Assembly: GCF_002753895.1 (NCBI RefSeq)
Contig: NZ_NJER01000001.1
Location: 1 to 64,000, forward strand
DNA: 64,000 bases
Direction of reading: 5' to 3'
Origin: Halobacteriovorax sp. JY17
Lineage (GTDB): Bacteria > Bdellovibrionota > Bacteriovoracia > Bacteriovoracales > Bacteriovoracaceae
Position 1 is the stretch's first letter. Each line of letters begins with the position of its first letter. Below are positions 17,346-26,963 of this stretch, one piece after another. A program made the translations under genes and the position numbers. The notes below the pieces were generated by a model. That model was not told the origin of the DNA and made no database searches. It saw only the letters and a program-made list of their open reading frames with translations.

Positions 17346-19961
17346 ATGAGTGCAGCTTTAAAGAATGTAGAGGAGATTGAAGAGAGTGTAGGAGTAGATC
17401 TACTTTCTGTTTATCAAGTTGTTAATAAGGTGCACGCAGTTGTGGAGTTCTTGCCAAGTGGTGAGATTGATAACGCCAATGAAAACTTTCTTAATCTCTT
17501 AGGACTCACTTCTATAGATGATATTTATGGAAAACATCACCGTGTTCTATGTGAAGAAGACTATGTGAGTTCTGAAGAATATAAGAGGTTTTGGTCGGAG
17601 CTGAGGGCAGGCGAGCCCTATGTTGGTGAAGCAATGTTCAAGTGCAAGTCTGGTCAAGATAAATGGGTCCAATGCACCTATAGCCCGATCTCAAATAATA
17701 GCGGTGAAGTTGTAAAGATACTGGCATTCGCTAGGGATATTACTAAGCATAAGATGGTTATGACTGAGCTTGAAGGAAAGATCAATGCGATCTCTAAATC
17801 TCAGGCAGTCATTGAATTTGACCTTGAAGGAAATATTCTAACGGCAAATGAAAACTTTCTAACAACAGTTGGATATAATCTCGATAATATTATTGGTAAA
17901 CACCACAGAATGTTTTGTTCTGCAGAGTACACAAATGGCTTTGAATATAAAGAATTTTGGCAAAAATTAAAAAGAGGTGAGTTTGACTTTGGAGAGTATA
18001 AGAGGTTTGGAAATGATGGGAAGGAAATTTGGATTCAAGCTTCTTATAATCCTATTTTCGATCAACAGGGAAGACCTTATAAAGTTGTAAAATTTGCAAC
18101 AGATATAACCAAAACAAAACTTAAGAACGCTGAGTTTGAAGGTAAGATTAATGCGATCTCTAAGGCCCAGGCGGTTATTGAATTTAACCTTGATGGAACA
18201 ATTATCTCTGCCAATGAGAATTTTTTAAATACAGTAAATTATGATCTAGGTGAGATTGAGGGAAATCATCATAGTATGTTCTGTGAAGAAGAATATTCAA
18301 GCTCTCCTGAATATAAGAGCTTCTGGGAAAGTTTAAGAACAGGAACGTATCAAGCAGGTGAATATAAGAGACTCGGGAAAGGTGGAAGAGAGATCTGGAT
18401 ACAGGCCTCCTATAACCCAATCATTGATATGGATGGAAAACCTTTTAAAGTTGTAAAGTTTGCAACTGATGTAACTGCCGCGAAATTAAAGAACGCTGAA
18501 TTTGAAGGAAAAATAAATGCGATCTCAAAAGCACAAGCAGTAATTGAATTTAATTTGGATGGAACAATTATTTCGGCCAATGACAATTTCTTGCAAACAC
18601 TTGGTTATGATTTAAGTGAAATTGAAGGGAAGCATCACAGAATTTTCTGTGAAAATGACTATACTTCAAGTGCTGAGTATTCAGCTTTTTGGGATAAGTT
18701 AAATAGAGGTGAATTTGACTCTGGTGAATATAAGAGAATCGCTAAAGGTGGACGAGAAGTATGGATTCAAGCTTCATATAATCCAATCCTTGATATGGAT
18801 GGAAAGCCTTTTAAAGTTGTAAAATTTGCTTCTAATATTACAGCTGAGAAACTTAAGTCTGAAGCGATTAGTAAGTCACAGGCTGTTATTGAATTTGATT
18901 TAAATGGTAATATTAAATATGCAAATGATAATTTCTTAAGAACTGTTGGATATAGCTTAGATGAAATTGTAGGTAAACATCATAGGATTTTCTGTGACGA
19001 TGATTACGCAAAAACATCAGAGTATGAAAATTTCTGGAGAGATTTAAGAAAAGGAAATCCTAATACAGGAAGGTTTAAAAGATTTAGTAAGGATAAGAAA
19101 GTTATCTGGCTACAGGCAACTTATAATCCAAATTTTGATAATATGGGTGTTCCATGTGGTGTCACAAAATTTGGAGGAGATATTAGTACTCAGGTTGAAG
19201 TAGAGGAAACTGTAACAAAGCTTTCAGAGGAATTCACAAATAGTACAAGAGATATATCCTTAAAAGCGAGTGATGTTGCAACTGGGGCTCAGGCACTTGG
19301 AGCAACGACAGAAGAAATGAATGCTTCTATCGAAGAATTAACTGCTTCTATTAATGCCATTGCTGAAAACTCTAAAAATACTGATACTGTTGCCAAGTCT
19401 ACTCACGATGAAGCGGAGGCAGGAGCTCAAGCAATAGCTAAAGCAATTGAATCGATGGATCTAATTAGTAAGTCATCTGAAGATATTAGTGAAATTGTTA
19501 AAGTCATTAGCGAAATTGCAAATCAAACAAACTTACTGGCCTTTAATGCTGCAATTGAAGCCGCTAGAGCGGGAGAGCATGGGCTAGGTTTCTCAGTTGT
19601 TGCAGATGAAGTAAGAAAACTTGCGGAGCGATCATCACAAGCAACAAAGGAAATATCTAAGTTAATTAACGAAAGTGTTAAAAGAGTTTCTCAGGGGAGT
19701 GAAATATCTAAACAGGCCGGAGCTGCATTTGATAAAATTGTAGAAGGTGTCAATAAGACCACTCAGGCCATCTCTGAAGTTTCATGTGCTGCAGAGGAGC
19801 AACTTGTCGCTGCAAAAGAAATCAGCTCGGCGATACAAGAAGTCGCTGAACAAACTGAGGTTTCAGCAGCAGCTTCAGAATCCATTGCAAGTGCTACGAG
19901 AGATCTATCACTTGGAGCGGAAGAGTTAAGAACCACTGTTGATAAGTTTAAGGTCGCCTAA
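17346..19961 (+). CDS. Soluble methyl-accepting chemotaxis protein with five PAS domains (BdlA-like)
   Basis: This 871-residue protein has no membrane segment. Five PAS domains lie at about residues 24-134, 146-256, 268-378, 390-500 and 505-613. Each has the GKHHR-type motif (GNHHS in the third), an EY..FW segment and a [10 protein letters not shown]-like exit strand, as in BdlA-type receptors. The signalling domain (about 620-871) contains the conserved hairpin [20 protein letters not shown] near 726-745. PAS domains of this group often sense redox state or oxygen through bound cofactors; the cofactor here is unknown. cheR follows after 2 bp. A GAGGAG Shine-Dalgarno precedes the ATG. The 265 bp upstream is AT-rich without a clear promoter. 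Confidence 0.93.
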   Translation: MSAALKNVEEIEESVGVDLLSVYQVVNKVHAVVEFLPSGEIDNANENFLNLLGLTSIDDIYGKHHRVLCEEDYVSSEEYKRFWSELRAGEPYVGEAMFKCKSGQDKWVQCTYSPISNNSGEVVKILAFARDITKHKMVMTELEGKINAISKSQAVIEFDLEGNILTANENFLTTVGYNLDNIIGKHHRMFCSAEYTNGFEYKEFWQKLKRGEFDFGEYKRFGNDGKEIWIQASYNPIFDQQGRPYKVVKFATDITKTKLKNAEFEGKINAISKAQAVIEFNLDGTIISANENFLNTVNYDLGEIEGNHHSMFCEEEYSSSPEYKSFWESLRTGTYQAGEYKRLGKGGREIWIQASYNPIIDMDGKPFKVVKFATDVTAAKLKNAEFEGKINAISKAQAVIEFNLDGTIISANDNFLQTLGYDLSEIEGKHHRIFCENDYTSSAEYSAFWDKLNRGEFDSGEYKRIAKGGREVWIQASYNPILDMDGKPFKVVKFASNITAEKLKSEAISKSQAVIEFDLNGNIKYANDNFLRTVGYSLDEIVGKHHRIFCDDDYAKTSEYENFWRDLRKGNPNTGRFKRFSKDKKVIWLQATYNPNFDNMGVPCGVTKFGGDISTQVEVEETVTKLSEEFTNSTRDISLKASDVATGAQALGATTEEMNASIEELTASINAIAENSKNTDTVAKSTHDEAEAGAQAIAKAIESMDLISKSSEDISEIVKVISEIANQTNLLAFNAAIEAARAGEHGLGFSVVADEVRKLAERSSQATKEISKLINESVKRVSQGSEISKQAGAAFDKIVEGVNKTTQAISEVSCAAEEQLVAAKEISSAIQEVAEQTEVSAAASESIASATRDLSLGAEELRTTVDKFKVA
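18126..18857 (+). repeat. Two tandem 366-bp PAS-coding repeats inside the chemoreceptor gene
   Basis: The units 18126-18491 and 18492-18857 encode PAS domains 3 and 4 with linkers. They start with the same [15 protein letters not shown] segment and share most residues. The preceding unit (PAS2) has the same 122-residue period at lower identity. The repeat reflects recent internal duplication and could vary in copy number between strains. Confidence 0.75.
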
Positions 19962-19963
19962 GT

Positions 19964-20797
19964 ATGGAAAGCGTGATTGAAGAATTGGACGAGAGTTCAC
20001 TTCGAAATGTCATTTCATTTGTTCACAGTGTTACGGGGATTACTATTCCTGAACACAAGAGAACAATGATACAAAGAAGACTTCAGTCGCGTTTGAAATT
20101 CCACTCTTTAACGAGTTATAAAGATTATATTAAATTGGCAAAAGCAAGTGATGACGAGCTTACACAATTTATTAATATGGTCACAACAAATGAAACGAAC
20201 TTCTTTCGTACAGATAGAGTTTGGGAGTATTTTGAAAATGACTACTTACCAGAGTTTTTTAAAAATCATCCAGGTTCAACTTTAAGTGCTTGGTCTGCAG
20301 CTTCTTCTACAGGAGAAGAAGGGTACAGTATAGGAATGTGCTGTGAAGACTTTAAGAGGAAGCAACCCGCTTTGTTTGAATACAAAGTCCTTGGAACAGA
20401 CATCTCTAGCCGTGTTGTTGATCATGCAACAAAGGGAAGATATAAAGGGCGCTCAATTGATAATTTTAAAATTAAGAGAAAAGAGCACTGTGATAGGTTT
20501 TTTACAGCGTCTGGTGAAGAGTACGCCATCTCTTCAGTGCTAAAGTCTAGAGTGAAATTTAAAATTCACAATCTCTTTGATATTCTCGCAGAAAAAGAAA
20601 TGTTTGATATTGTTTTTCTCCGAAATGTTTTAATTTATTTCTCTTCGAAAGATCAAGAGATCGTTTTGAGAAATTTAGATAAGAAAATGAATCCTGGAGG
20701 AATTCTTGTCATTGGTGAGTCGGAGTCATTAACAAAGTTAAAATCAAACTTTGAGTTTGTTTCACCGCTAATTTATAAGAAGAAAGGTCTATCGTGA
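19964..20797 (+). CDS. cheR: Chemotaxis protein methyltransferase CheR
   Basis: This 277-residue enzyme transfers methyl groups from S-adenosylmethionine to receptor glutamates. It has the N-terminal helical domain (about 1-80) and a methyltransferase domain with TTNETNFFR (about 71-79), SAASSTGEEGYSIG (SAM-binding) and FLRNVLIYFS. It starts 2 bp after the chemoreceptor stop and its end overlaps the cheD GTG start by 4 bp (GTGA), so the three genes are one translationally coupled unit. No CheB methylesterase is visible in the window. Confidence 0.95.
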   Translation: MESVIEELDESSLRNVISFVHSVTGITIPEHKRTMIQRRLQSRLKFHSLTSYKDYIKLAKASDDELTQFINMVTTNETNFFRTDRVWEYFENDYLPEFFKNHPGSTLSAWSAASSTGEEGYSIGMCCEDFKRKQPALFEYKVLGTDISSRVVDHATKGRYKGRSIDNFKIKRKEHCDRFFTASGEEYAISSVLKSRVKFKIHNLFDILAEKEMFDIVFLRNVLIYFSSKDQEIVLRNLDKKMNPGGILVIGESESLTKLKSNFEFVSPLIYKKKGLS

Positions 20798-21258
20798 GTT
20801 CTCGTATTGTTAGAGTTAATATTGGAGAAGTTAAAGTTGGAAGAGGAGAAGAACTCTTAAAGGCAACTCTTGGTTCATGTGTAGGGATTTCTTTCTTTGA
20901 TACTATTAATAAGAAATGTGCTCTGGCCCATTGCCTCTTACCTGAGAGTCATGAGGGATATGGCATCGGTGCTAAATATGTTAATCAAGCAGTAGAGTCT
21001 CTTGTTGCACTAATGAAAGTAAGAGATAGAGATCAACGTGAGTTCATTGTCTCCTATGCTGGAGGCGCGAATATGATGGGGCAGATTAAGTTGGATAAAA
21101 ATAACGAAATAGGTGAGAGAAACTTAAGCGCTTTAAAATTAATTTTAAAGAAGTACCACTTTAGAGTGAAAGAGTTTGATTCTGGAAAGAATTATGGCAG
21201 ACAAATGTCAATAGATTGTAAAACAGGAGAAGTTGAAGTCACGAGACTCGCTTCATAG
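20794..21258 (+). CDS. cheD: Chemoreceptor glutamine deamidase CheD
   Basis: This 154-residue protein starts at GTG 20794 within the cheR stop (GTGA overlap). It shows the CheD catalytic set: Thr and Cys in ATLGSCVGI and His in ALAHCLLP. CheD deamidates receptor glutamines to glutamates, tuning receptor output, and in some species works with CheC. It likely acts on the neighbouring PAS receptor or on the membrane receptor at 27879. The triple-CheW gene follows after 8 bp. Confidence 0.94.
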   Translation: MSSRIVRVNIGEVKVGRGEELLKATLGSCVGISFFDTINKKCALAHCLLPESHEGYGIGAKYVNQAVESLVALMKVRDRDQREFIVSYAGGANMMGQIKLDKNNEIGERNLSALKLILKKYHFRVKEFDSGKNYGRQMSIDCKTGEVEVTRLAS

Positions 21259-21266
21259 GTAGATAT

Positions 21267-22766
21267 ATGGAAAGTTTAAAAGAAGAGCTGAATGAATTGA
21301 CTTCGTCTAATAATGAAAAAATGATCTTTGGATCTTTTGTTGTTGGAGAAATGGAAATTGCTTTAAATGTAAAACTTGTTCAAGAAGTCGTAAACTTTCC
21401 AGAGTCTCTAACTAAAATGCCTCTGCCAACACCTTTCTTAGAAGGGATTTTTAATTTGCGCGGAGCAATCATTCCAATTGTTAATTTAAAAGAACTACTT
21501 TCTTTAGGGAATAGTCATATTACTGGTAGTGAAAAAGTTGCAATCGTAGAATGTTCAGGAGCTAAGATAGGACTTGTTTTTGATTCAACAAGTGAAATTC
21601 TTAGGGTCTCTTCTTCTGATATTATTAATTCGAGAGAAGAACAAGAGCAGAACCAGTACATGTCTGGATGTATCAAAGTGAAAGAAGACTCGCGGATTCT
21701 TCATGTCTTAAATGTAGATAGCTTAGTTAATATTTCAAACTTAAGCGATATCATTACCAAACAGAAAATTTCTTCTGGAGTTCTTACTCATAAAGAGTTT
21801 CAGCGTAATATGAAGAAGTGCATTGCTTTTGCTATTGGAAGTTTGAATTTAAGCTTCGAGATAACCGGAATCAATGAAGTCATTAAAGTAACAGAGCTTA
21901 AGGAGAGTCATATTCAATGTGATCTTTGTTTGGGAATAGTTGAATTGAGAGGTCTTGTTATTCCAATAATTGATATCAATTACTTTCTTGAAGGAGAAGG
22001 TTATATCCATGGTGAAATTGAAGACCAAAAAATAATTCTTTTAAAGAATGAGGGAGTATCGATTGGGCTTCTGGTAGATTCTGTCGAAAATATTCAATCG
22101 TATTCCACTAATGATTTAATGCCGATACCGATTTTAAGAGAAAAGTATAAGGACATCTTTATTGGATGCATTGCTAGTGAAGATAAGGAAAATGTGATTC
22201 TAATTGATCACAATATGATTTTAAATGATGATGAGATCATAGAGATTTCAAAGGGCCATGACTTAATTTATAACAAAGACTTTAAAGATGAGAATTTTGA
22301 AAGAAAGAAAGTTATTAATCAATCTTTTATTTCATTTAAGTTAGGAGATATGTACGGTTTTGAGATTGGAGATATTAAAGAAATTATCAACTATTCTACG
22401 GGGATTGTTCCAAGTCCTGGCTCATCATCTTATGTGAAGGGAATGCTCAATCTTAGAGGAGACGCAGTTACGATAGTTGATACGAGACTCTTGTATTCAA
22501 TGGAGGAAATTGAATTAGACCCTGAGAAAGCCAAGATTCTGATTCTTGAGGCTAATTCTAAGCTGGTAGGGTTAATTGTTGATTCATTAGAAAGTATTGT
22601 GACCATTGATATTAACTCGAAGATAATTCTCCCTAAAATTGTCACAAGGGACTTAGAGAGTCGCCTCGGAAGCGATTTGAAAGAAGTTATCACATTCAAT
22701 AGTGGAGAAGAGAAGGATCATGTTCTTACCGTGTTGGACGTGAAGAATATTGCAGCACGTTTTTAG
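21267..22766 (+). CDS. Triple-domain CheW chemotaxis scaffold protein
   Basis: This 499-residue protein is built from three consecutive CheW domains (about residues 19-155, 186-325 and 352-495). Each has the characteristic NLRG or ELRG turn: IFNLRGAIIPIVNL, GIVELRGLVIPIID and GMLNLRGDAVTIVD. A single CheW links receptors to the CheA kinase. A three-domain version could cross-link several receptors in an array and may partly replace separate CheW copies. CheA itself is not in the window. The gene is the last of the chemotaxis operon. Confidence 0.93.
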   Translation: MESLKEELNELTSSNNEKMIFGSFVVGEMEIALNVKLVQEVVNFPESLTKMPLPTPFLEGIFNLRGAIIPIVNLKELLSLGNSHITGSEKVAIVECSGAKIGLVFDSTSEILRVSSSDIINSREEQEQNQYMSGCIKVKEDSRILHVLNVDSLVNISNLSDIITKQKISSGVLTHKEFQRNMKKCIAFAIGSLNLSFEITGINEVIKVTELKESHIQCDLCLGIVELRGLVIPIIDINYFLEGEGYIHGEIEDQKIILLKNEGVSIGLLVDSVENIQSYSTNDLMPIPILREKYKDIFIGCIASEDKENVILIDHNMILNDDEIIEISKGHDLIYNKDFKDENFERKKVINQSFISFKLGDMYGFEIGDIKEIINYSTGIVPSPGSSSYVKGMLNLRGDAVTIVDTRLLYSMEEIELDPEKAKILILEANSKLVGLIVDSLESIVTIDINSKIILPKIVTRDLESRLGSDLKEVITFNSGEEKDHVLTVLDVKNIAARF

Positions 22767-22825
22767 TTTATTCATATAATTTCAAAAAATCTTATGATAT
22801 GAATTTCTCTTTCCTAGGAGAATTT

Positions 22826-23674
22826 ATGTTTAAGATTCTAATTTCACTTTTATTTATTCAGGCTTCATTGGCCTCTTCTATTCCTGATAATCGTATTTTA
22901 CGACCTGTTACAGATAAGTCGCAAGCTCAAGAAGAAAGATTTCATGCTCTGATAGATCAAGTGGAAAATACATATAGGAATTATATTGAATCTTTTGGAA
23001 AGACTTTTTCTGTTACTAGAGATTGGCAAAATCCTCAGGTGAATGCTGCTGCCTGGAAGAAAGAGAATTCTTATAATTTTAAAATATATGGAGGACTCTA
23101 CCGCTTTGAAACTATTACGGATGATGCCTTTCTTCTCGTTGCTTGTCATGAGGTGGGGCACCTTGTGGGTGGAGCACCAACCTATAAGCCTTTTAATGAT
23201 GGAAGTTCTGAAGGACAAGCGGATTACTTCTCTGTAGCTAAGTGTTTTAGAAAGGTCATTAAAGGCGAAGACCATGAAAGTATTATTAAAGGTATTCCAC
23301 TTGAACCATTGGCCTTGTCAGAGTGTGCTGAGAGCTTCTCAATTCATTCTGAGGAGTACTCTATTTGTTTAAGAGCATCTTTGGCCATAGGGGATATGGC
23401 CAATACCTTTAAAGCTATTTCTGATATCGAAATTCTCCCAACAATTAATACTCCTGATCCTTATGTAAGAATGTTTACTATCTTTAATGGTTATCCCAAT
23501 CCACAATGTAGAGTAGATACACTCTTCGCAGGGAGTTTGTGCCAAGTGAGTGAGGAAATTGATAATGATTTTTCTTTAAAACTCTATAATGAGGGGAATT
23601 GTTCAGTTGAAGCTGGTCATACTAGAGGGCTGCGACCTAAGTGTTGGTACGTTCCTAGGGGAGAAGATATTTAA
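22826..23674 (+). CDS. Exported HExxH zinc metallopeptidase-like protein
   Basis: This 282-residue protein has a signal peptide ending near residue 16. It has a zinc-peptidase motif HEVGH at residues 108-112 followed 17 residues later by Glu129 in SSEGQADYF, a gluzincin-like ligand spacing. Four or more cysteines in the C-terminal half (CRVDTLFAGSLC, NCSVEAGH, KCWYVP) suggest disulfides. The substrate is unknown. I chose ATG 22826, which follows AGGAG, over the upstream ATG at 22799. It lies just after the chemotaxis operon but is probably separate. Confidence 0.72.
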   Translation: MFKILISLLFIQASLASSIPDNRILRPVTDKSQAQEERFHALIDQVENTYRNYIESFGKTFSVTRDWQNPQVNAAAWKKENSYNFKIYGGLYRFETITDDAFLLVACHEVGHLVGGAPTYKPFNDGSSEGQADYFSVAKCFRKVIKGEDHESIIKGIPLEPLALSECAESFSIHSEEYSICLRASLAIGDMANTFKAISDIEILPTINTPDPYVRMFTIFNGYPNPQCRVDTLFAGSLCQVSEEIDNDFSLKLYNEGNCSVEAGHTRGLRPKCWYVPRGEDI

Positions 23675-23816
23675 GTGCGCACCGAGTAAATAGGGAGTGT
23701 GCAGCGAGTCGTTCGTATTTTTATCTAAAAAAATGCACTTTAGGCCCTACATTCTTGGCATTGTTTAATTAGTTATGGGACAATTTCTTCAATATTAATA
23801 GATTAAAGGATTAGCA

Positions 23817-24146
23817 ATGTCAGAAGAAAAAGGATTAAAGAAGCCAGTTAAGTTAAAGTCTGATTTAGCAGCAATGCTAAGTGCAACAGAATTACCTAGA
23901 ACTGAAATCACTAAAAAACTTTGGGATTATATTAAAGAAAATAAGTTACAAACAAAAACTGAAAATGGTGCTCCTGAAAATGCAGGAAAGTACATTGTAG
24001 CTGATGCGACATTACTTCCAATTTTTAAGAATACAAAGTCTACTAGTAAGTCTGGAAAACTAACTGACCTTACAAGTATGAAAGAAGGTGAGACTATCAA
24101 CATGATGCAAATGGCAGCTGTTGTTGGTGCGAATATCGAAAAGTAA
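23817..24146 (+). CDS. SWIB/MDM2-domain protein
   Basis: This 109-residue protein is almost entirely a SWIB/MDM2 domain (about 20-105), recognised by MLSATELPRTEITKKLWDYI and the YIVADATLLPIF segment. SWIB domains are best known from eukaryotic chromatin-remodelling complexes and from a few bacteria such as chlamydiae, where a chromatin role is suspected. The short lysine-rich N-terminus (EEKGLKKPVKLK) could contact nucleic acid. The gene is single, with a Shine-Dalgarno (AAAGGA) before ATG and a strong terminator after. A histone-fold gene lies 3.3 kb away. Confidence 0.88.
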   Translation: MSEEKGLKKPVKLKSDLAAMLSATELPRTEITKKLWDYIKENKLQTKTENGAPENAGKYIVADATLLPIFKNTKSTSKSGKLTDLTSMKEGETINMMQMAAVVGANIEK

Positions 24147-24154
24147 TTACTTTG

Positions 24155-24180
24155 GCGCCCAAGTTTGGGCGCTAATTTTT
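24155..24180 (+). terminator. Rho-independent terminator after the SWIB gene
   Basis: A GC-rich stem (GCGCCCAA paired with TTGGGCGC) followed by TAATTTTT starts 8 bp after the SWIB stop codon. It overlaps the last codons of the convergent solute-binding protein gene, so it may serve mainly the plus strand. Confidence 0.8.
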
Positions 24181-24936
24181 AATTCCGTATTTTTGCCAAA
24201 CTTTATCTAATTCACCTTTCTTTTTTAATTTATCAATGAGCTCATTTATTTCAGATATTCCTGGAGCAGTATTCTGTCTCACAAGAATTGTATGGCGATA
24301 TATTTGATCAAACTTACTACTTATAAGTAATTTACTTCGAAGAGTTGGATTCTTACTTAAAAAGAGGTTCAAGTAGGACTTTGTCACTATTGCAATCGTA
24401 GGGGAATCTCTATCAATTACAGAATTAATATTTTCTCTATGTCCTGTACCAAGCTCCATTTTAAAATATTTTTGTAAGTACTCTCTATTAGTCACTAGGT
24501 TTGCAAACTTGTAGTGGTAGCCAATAATACCAAGAATTGTTTTATCTTTTAATGTATTAAAAAAGCTCTCATCACGCCCTGGAATAGCTTTCGCTATGAA
24601 TACCTCTCCACCATTTAGGATTACGCGAGATGGAGCAATGGGTTCTGCTTGCCAGCCCCAAATAATATTTTCAAAGAAAATAAGGCTATATTTATTTTCA
24701 CTAAAATCCTTATATCTTCTCTTAGAAGTTGTAAGAGTGAATTTAAATAAATACTTATTTTGAGATTTATTTAGCAGCTCAATGAGGTCGAGAGTCATAC
24801 CTTGGGGCTTCCCGTCATTAATAGAGACGAAGGGAGGAAACTCGTAGCCGCCAACGATAATTTCCTTTCTTGCGAAAGTATTGCTACTTAAAGCGACCAA
24901 GGTGAATAAGAGAAGTATTTTCATATATAGTTTCAT
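24172..24936 (-). CDS. Solitary extracellular solute-binding protein (family 3-like)
   Basis: This 254-residue protein has a signal peptide ending near residue 22 (..SNTFA-RK) and the family pattern: IIVGGYEFPPF, GKPQGMTLDLIELL and a C-terminal LKKKGELDKVWQKYGI helix. Such proteins bind amino acids or similar solutes for ABC importers, but no permease or ATPase gene is near. A sensory or scavenging role, or a partner encoded elsewhere, is likely. Several similar solitary genes occur in the window. The stop overlaps the SWIB terminator. Confidence 0.8.
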   Translation of the reverse strand: MKLYMKILLLFTLVALSSNTFARKEIIVGGYEFPPFVSINDGKPQGMTLDLIELLNKSQNKYLFKFTLTTSKRRYKDFSENKYSLIFFENIIWGWQAEPIAPSRVILNGGEVFIAKAIPGRDESFFNTLKDKTILGIIGYHYKFANLVTNREYLQKYFKMELGTGHRENINSVIDRDSPTIAIVTKSYLNLFLSKNPTLRSKLLISSKFDQIYRHTILVRQNTAPGISEINELIDKLKKKGELDKVWQKYGIKN

Positions 24937-25055
24937 TGCCTAACTATTATAGCAGATAGAGAGAATTCTATAAAACTTTCAGCACTTGCAGCAGAGATTT
25001 CGATGGTTTAAAGTAATTATATTCTAAATGATTTTTACCAAAGATAGGGGGATGT

Positions 25056-25712
25056 TTGAACTTTCTAAACGATAAAATCTTAAACTACTCAATTGAAAAG
25101 TCGTCGAGTCCAAGCGAAGTGTGTAATGAACTTGAAGAGTTTACAATTGAAAATCACCCTCTTCATCGTATGCTCTGTGGTAAGTTAGAAGCATCACTTT
25201 TAGGCTTTCTTATTAATTTAAGCGGAGCTCGTAATATTTTAGAGCTTGGAACTTTTACTGGGTATTCGGCCTTGGCAATGGCCGAAGCTCTTCCTGAAGA
25301 TGGACAGGTAATCACCATTGATAAGAATAAGAAAATATCTACCATTTCAAATCAATTTTGGAACAAATCTGAACATGGTAAGAAAATTCATCAACTCTTT
25401 GGAGATGGCCTTGAGGTCCTATCTTCTCTAAATAAGAAATTCGATCTAATTTTTATTGATGCAGATAAGAGGAATTACCAAGCCTATTTCGATAAGTGTT
25501 TAGACCTTTTAGCAGAAGGAGGGTTCATTGTTGTGGATAATGTTCTGTGGTCGGGAAGAGTTGTTCCAGACTTTATAGAAGAAGTTGAAGCAGACAAGAG
25601 TACAAAATATCTAGTAGAATTTAATGATTATATTTCTGAGAGAGAAGACTTAATAAAAACACTCCTACCCATTAGAGATGGAATCTATCTCATTAAAAAG
25701 GATGAAAAGTAA
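25056..25712 (+). CDS. SAM-dependent O-methyltransferase (COMT-like family 3)
   Basis: This 218-residue class I methyltransferase has LELGTFTGYSALAMAEAL (SAM loop), DKNKK at strand 2, and the metal/substrate segment DLIFIDADKRNYQAYF plus VVDNVLWSGRV, all hallmarks of catechol/caffeoyl-CoA type O-methyltransferases. The substrate is unknown. It starts at TTG 25056, preceded by AGGGGGA; no in-frame ATG fits. The stop overlaps the next ATG by 1 bp (TAATG), so it is co-translated with the TM2 protein. Confidence 0.88.
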   Translation: MNFLNDKILNYSIEKSSSPSEVCNELEEFTIENHPLHRMLCGKLEASLLGFLINLSGARNILELGTFTGYSALAMAEALPEDGQVITIDKNKKISTISNQFWNKSEHGKKIHQLFGDGLEVLSSLNKKFDLIFIDADKRNYQAYFDKCLDLLAEGGFIVVDNVLWSGRVVPDFIEEVEADKSTKYLVEFNDYISEREDLIKTLLPIRDGIYLIKKDEK

Positions 25713-26152
25713 TGGCCACATATATAATGAAAGGCGAAGAGAGAGTCATCGATACACATAGTAAACTTCTTGGTTATATTCTCTGGGCATTTGGTTTTAC
25801 TGGCGTTCATAGATTCTATTATGGAAAACCAATAACTGGAACTATATGGTTATTTACTGCAGGTGTCTTTGGTATCGGATGGATTGTGGACTTCTTTTTA
25901 ATTCCAAGTATGGACGATGAGGCAGATAGGACATATTGGGATGGTCGCGTCGAATATAGTATTGCTTGGCTATTACTGCTCTTTGTAGGAGTTCTTGGTA
26001 TTCACAGATTCTATATGGGAAAAATTGGAACAGGGATAATTTATATTCTGACAGGAGGGCTCTTTGGAATAGGTATCCTCTACGATCTTTGGACTTTAAA
26101 TGAACAAATTAACGATGCTAATGTGACTCTTAAAAAGAGTCACATAGATTGA
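25712..26152 (+). CDS. Membrane protein with two TM2 domains
   Basis: This 146-residue protein consists of two TM2 units (about 14-62 and 78-132). Each is a pair of helices around a GVHRFYYGK or GIHRFYMGK motif and a closing GIGWIVD or GIGILYD. The internal duplication gives four helices. TM2 domains are widespread in bacteria with no fixed function. The 3' end overlaps the convergent GDPD gene by 23 bp. It is coupled to the O-methyltransferase by a TAATG junction. Confidence 0.85.
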   Translation: MATYIMKGEERVIDTHSKLLGYILWAFGFTGVHRFYYGKPITGTIWLFTAGVFGIGWIVDFFLIPSMDDEADRTYWDGRVEYSIAWLLLLFVGVLGIHRFYMGKIGTGIIYILTGGLFGIGILYDLWTLNEQINDANVTLKKSHID

Positions 26153-26861
26153 TATGATTTCCTGGTTTGAAAACTCCGAATAGACCAGCATCTTTAATTT
26201 TGTTGCACCAGTAGTGATCTTTGTCCTTATAGGTTTTTTTAAATTTTGATTTAAAACCAAGAAAACCTACGCGAAATGGCATATCGTATTTCTCTTCAAA
26301 AATGATATCAGCGCTGTCCATATAGTCTTCTCTAAACTCTTCTAATACTTTGATGACTTTTTCTTTTACTCTTGTGGTGTAGAGATATTTGATTTCAACA
26401 GACATTGGTTTTCTAAGGCCTATTTCTTTTGAAAGCTCTAGAAATTCTTTTAGTGTTGGAATTTTTTGATCCGGATGATCTGTCAGATGTAGGGTTTGAA
26501 GTTGAGCGTACGTAAGATCATATATATGAATTAAATTCATTTTTTTCTTTATATATGAAAATCCATTTTCTTTGGAAATTTTATCTAATGCTTCTTTGTT
26601 TTGCTTTCTATTAACCATTCTTCTTAGGGTCTTATCGTGAAAGACAACAATTTCACCGTCTCTTGTTTCTTGAATATCAAATTCGAGATAGAGGAAGTCT
26701 TCTTCAAATTGCAGCTCAAGAAGTGATTGCTCAAGGGCAGCTAGAGAATTTTCAGGTAAGTGACTATAGAACTCTTTCTTTCCACCACCTGCGCGGTGTC
26801 CGAGGTTTTTTGCGTAAATATTAGTACTAATTAATAATAGAATTAAAATTATCTTCTTCAC
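26130..26861 (-). CDS. Exported glycerophosphodiester phosphodiesterase
   Basis: This 243-residue protein has a signal peptide (about 1-17) and a GDPD domain: GHRAGGGKKEFYSHLPENS (catalytic histidine loop with ENS), LEFDIQETRDGEIVVFHD (metal acids and second His) and a SVEIKY strand. GDPD enzymes split glycerophosphodiesters, such as those from phospholipid breakdown, into glycerol-3-phosphate and an alcohol. Periplasmic location and a likely predatory lifestyle suggest salvage of prey or environmental lipids. It overlaps the TM2 gene tail to tail. Confidence 0.9.
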   Translation of the reverse strand: MKKIILILLLISTNIYAKNLGHRAGGGKKEFYSHLPENSLAALEQSLLELQFEEDFLYLEFDIQETRDGEIVVFHDKTLRRMVNRKQNKEALDKISKENGFSYIKKKMNLIHIYDLTYAQLQTLHLTDHPDQKIPTLKEFLELSKEIGLRKPMSVEIKYLYTTRVKEKVIKVLEEFREDYMDSADIIFEEKYDMPFRVGFLGFKSKFKKTYKDKDHYWCNKIKDAGLFGVFKPGNHINLCDSF

Positions 26862-26916
26862 GGTAAACTCCCTTTTAGAGTTTATCGGAATTAGAAAATA
26901 AATTTTTAGGACTATA

Positions 26917-26955
26917 CGGCTACTGCCTCACTAGGGGGAGAAAAGACAGTAGCCG
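26917..26955. repeat. GC-rich inverted repeat between two minus-strand genes
   Basis: Perfect 9-bp arms CGGCTACTG (26917-26925) and CAGTAGCCG (26947-26955) enclose a 21-bp loop. It lies just downstream of the 26964 gene on its transcript. The T-tract sits before, not after, the hairpin in that direction, so it is not a standard terminator; a 3' stability element or small-RNA stem is possible. Confidence 0.5.
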
Positions 26956-26963
26956 AAAAAACT

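Noticed and set aside
26917-26955. Calling the 9-bp hairpin a terminator
   Set aside because: In the direction of the neighbouring genes the T-tract precedes the stem instead of following it.
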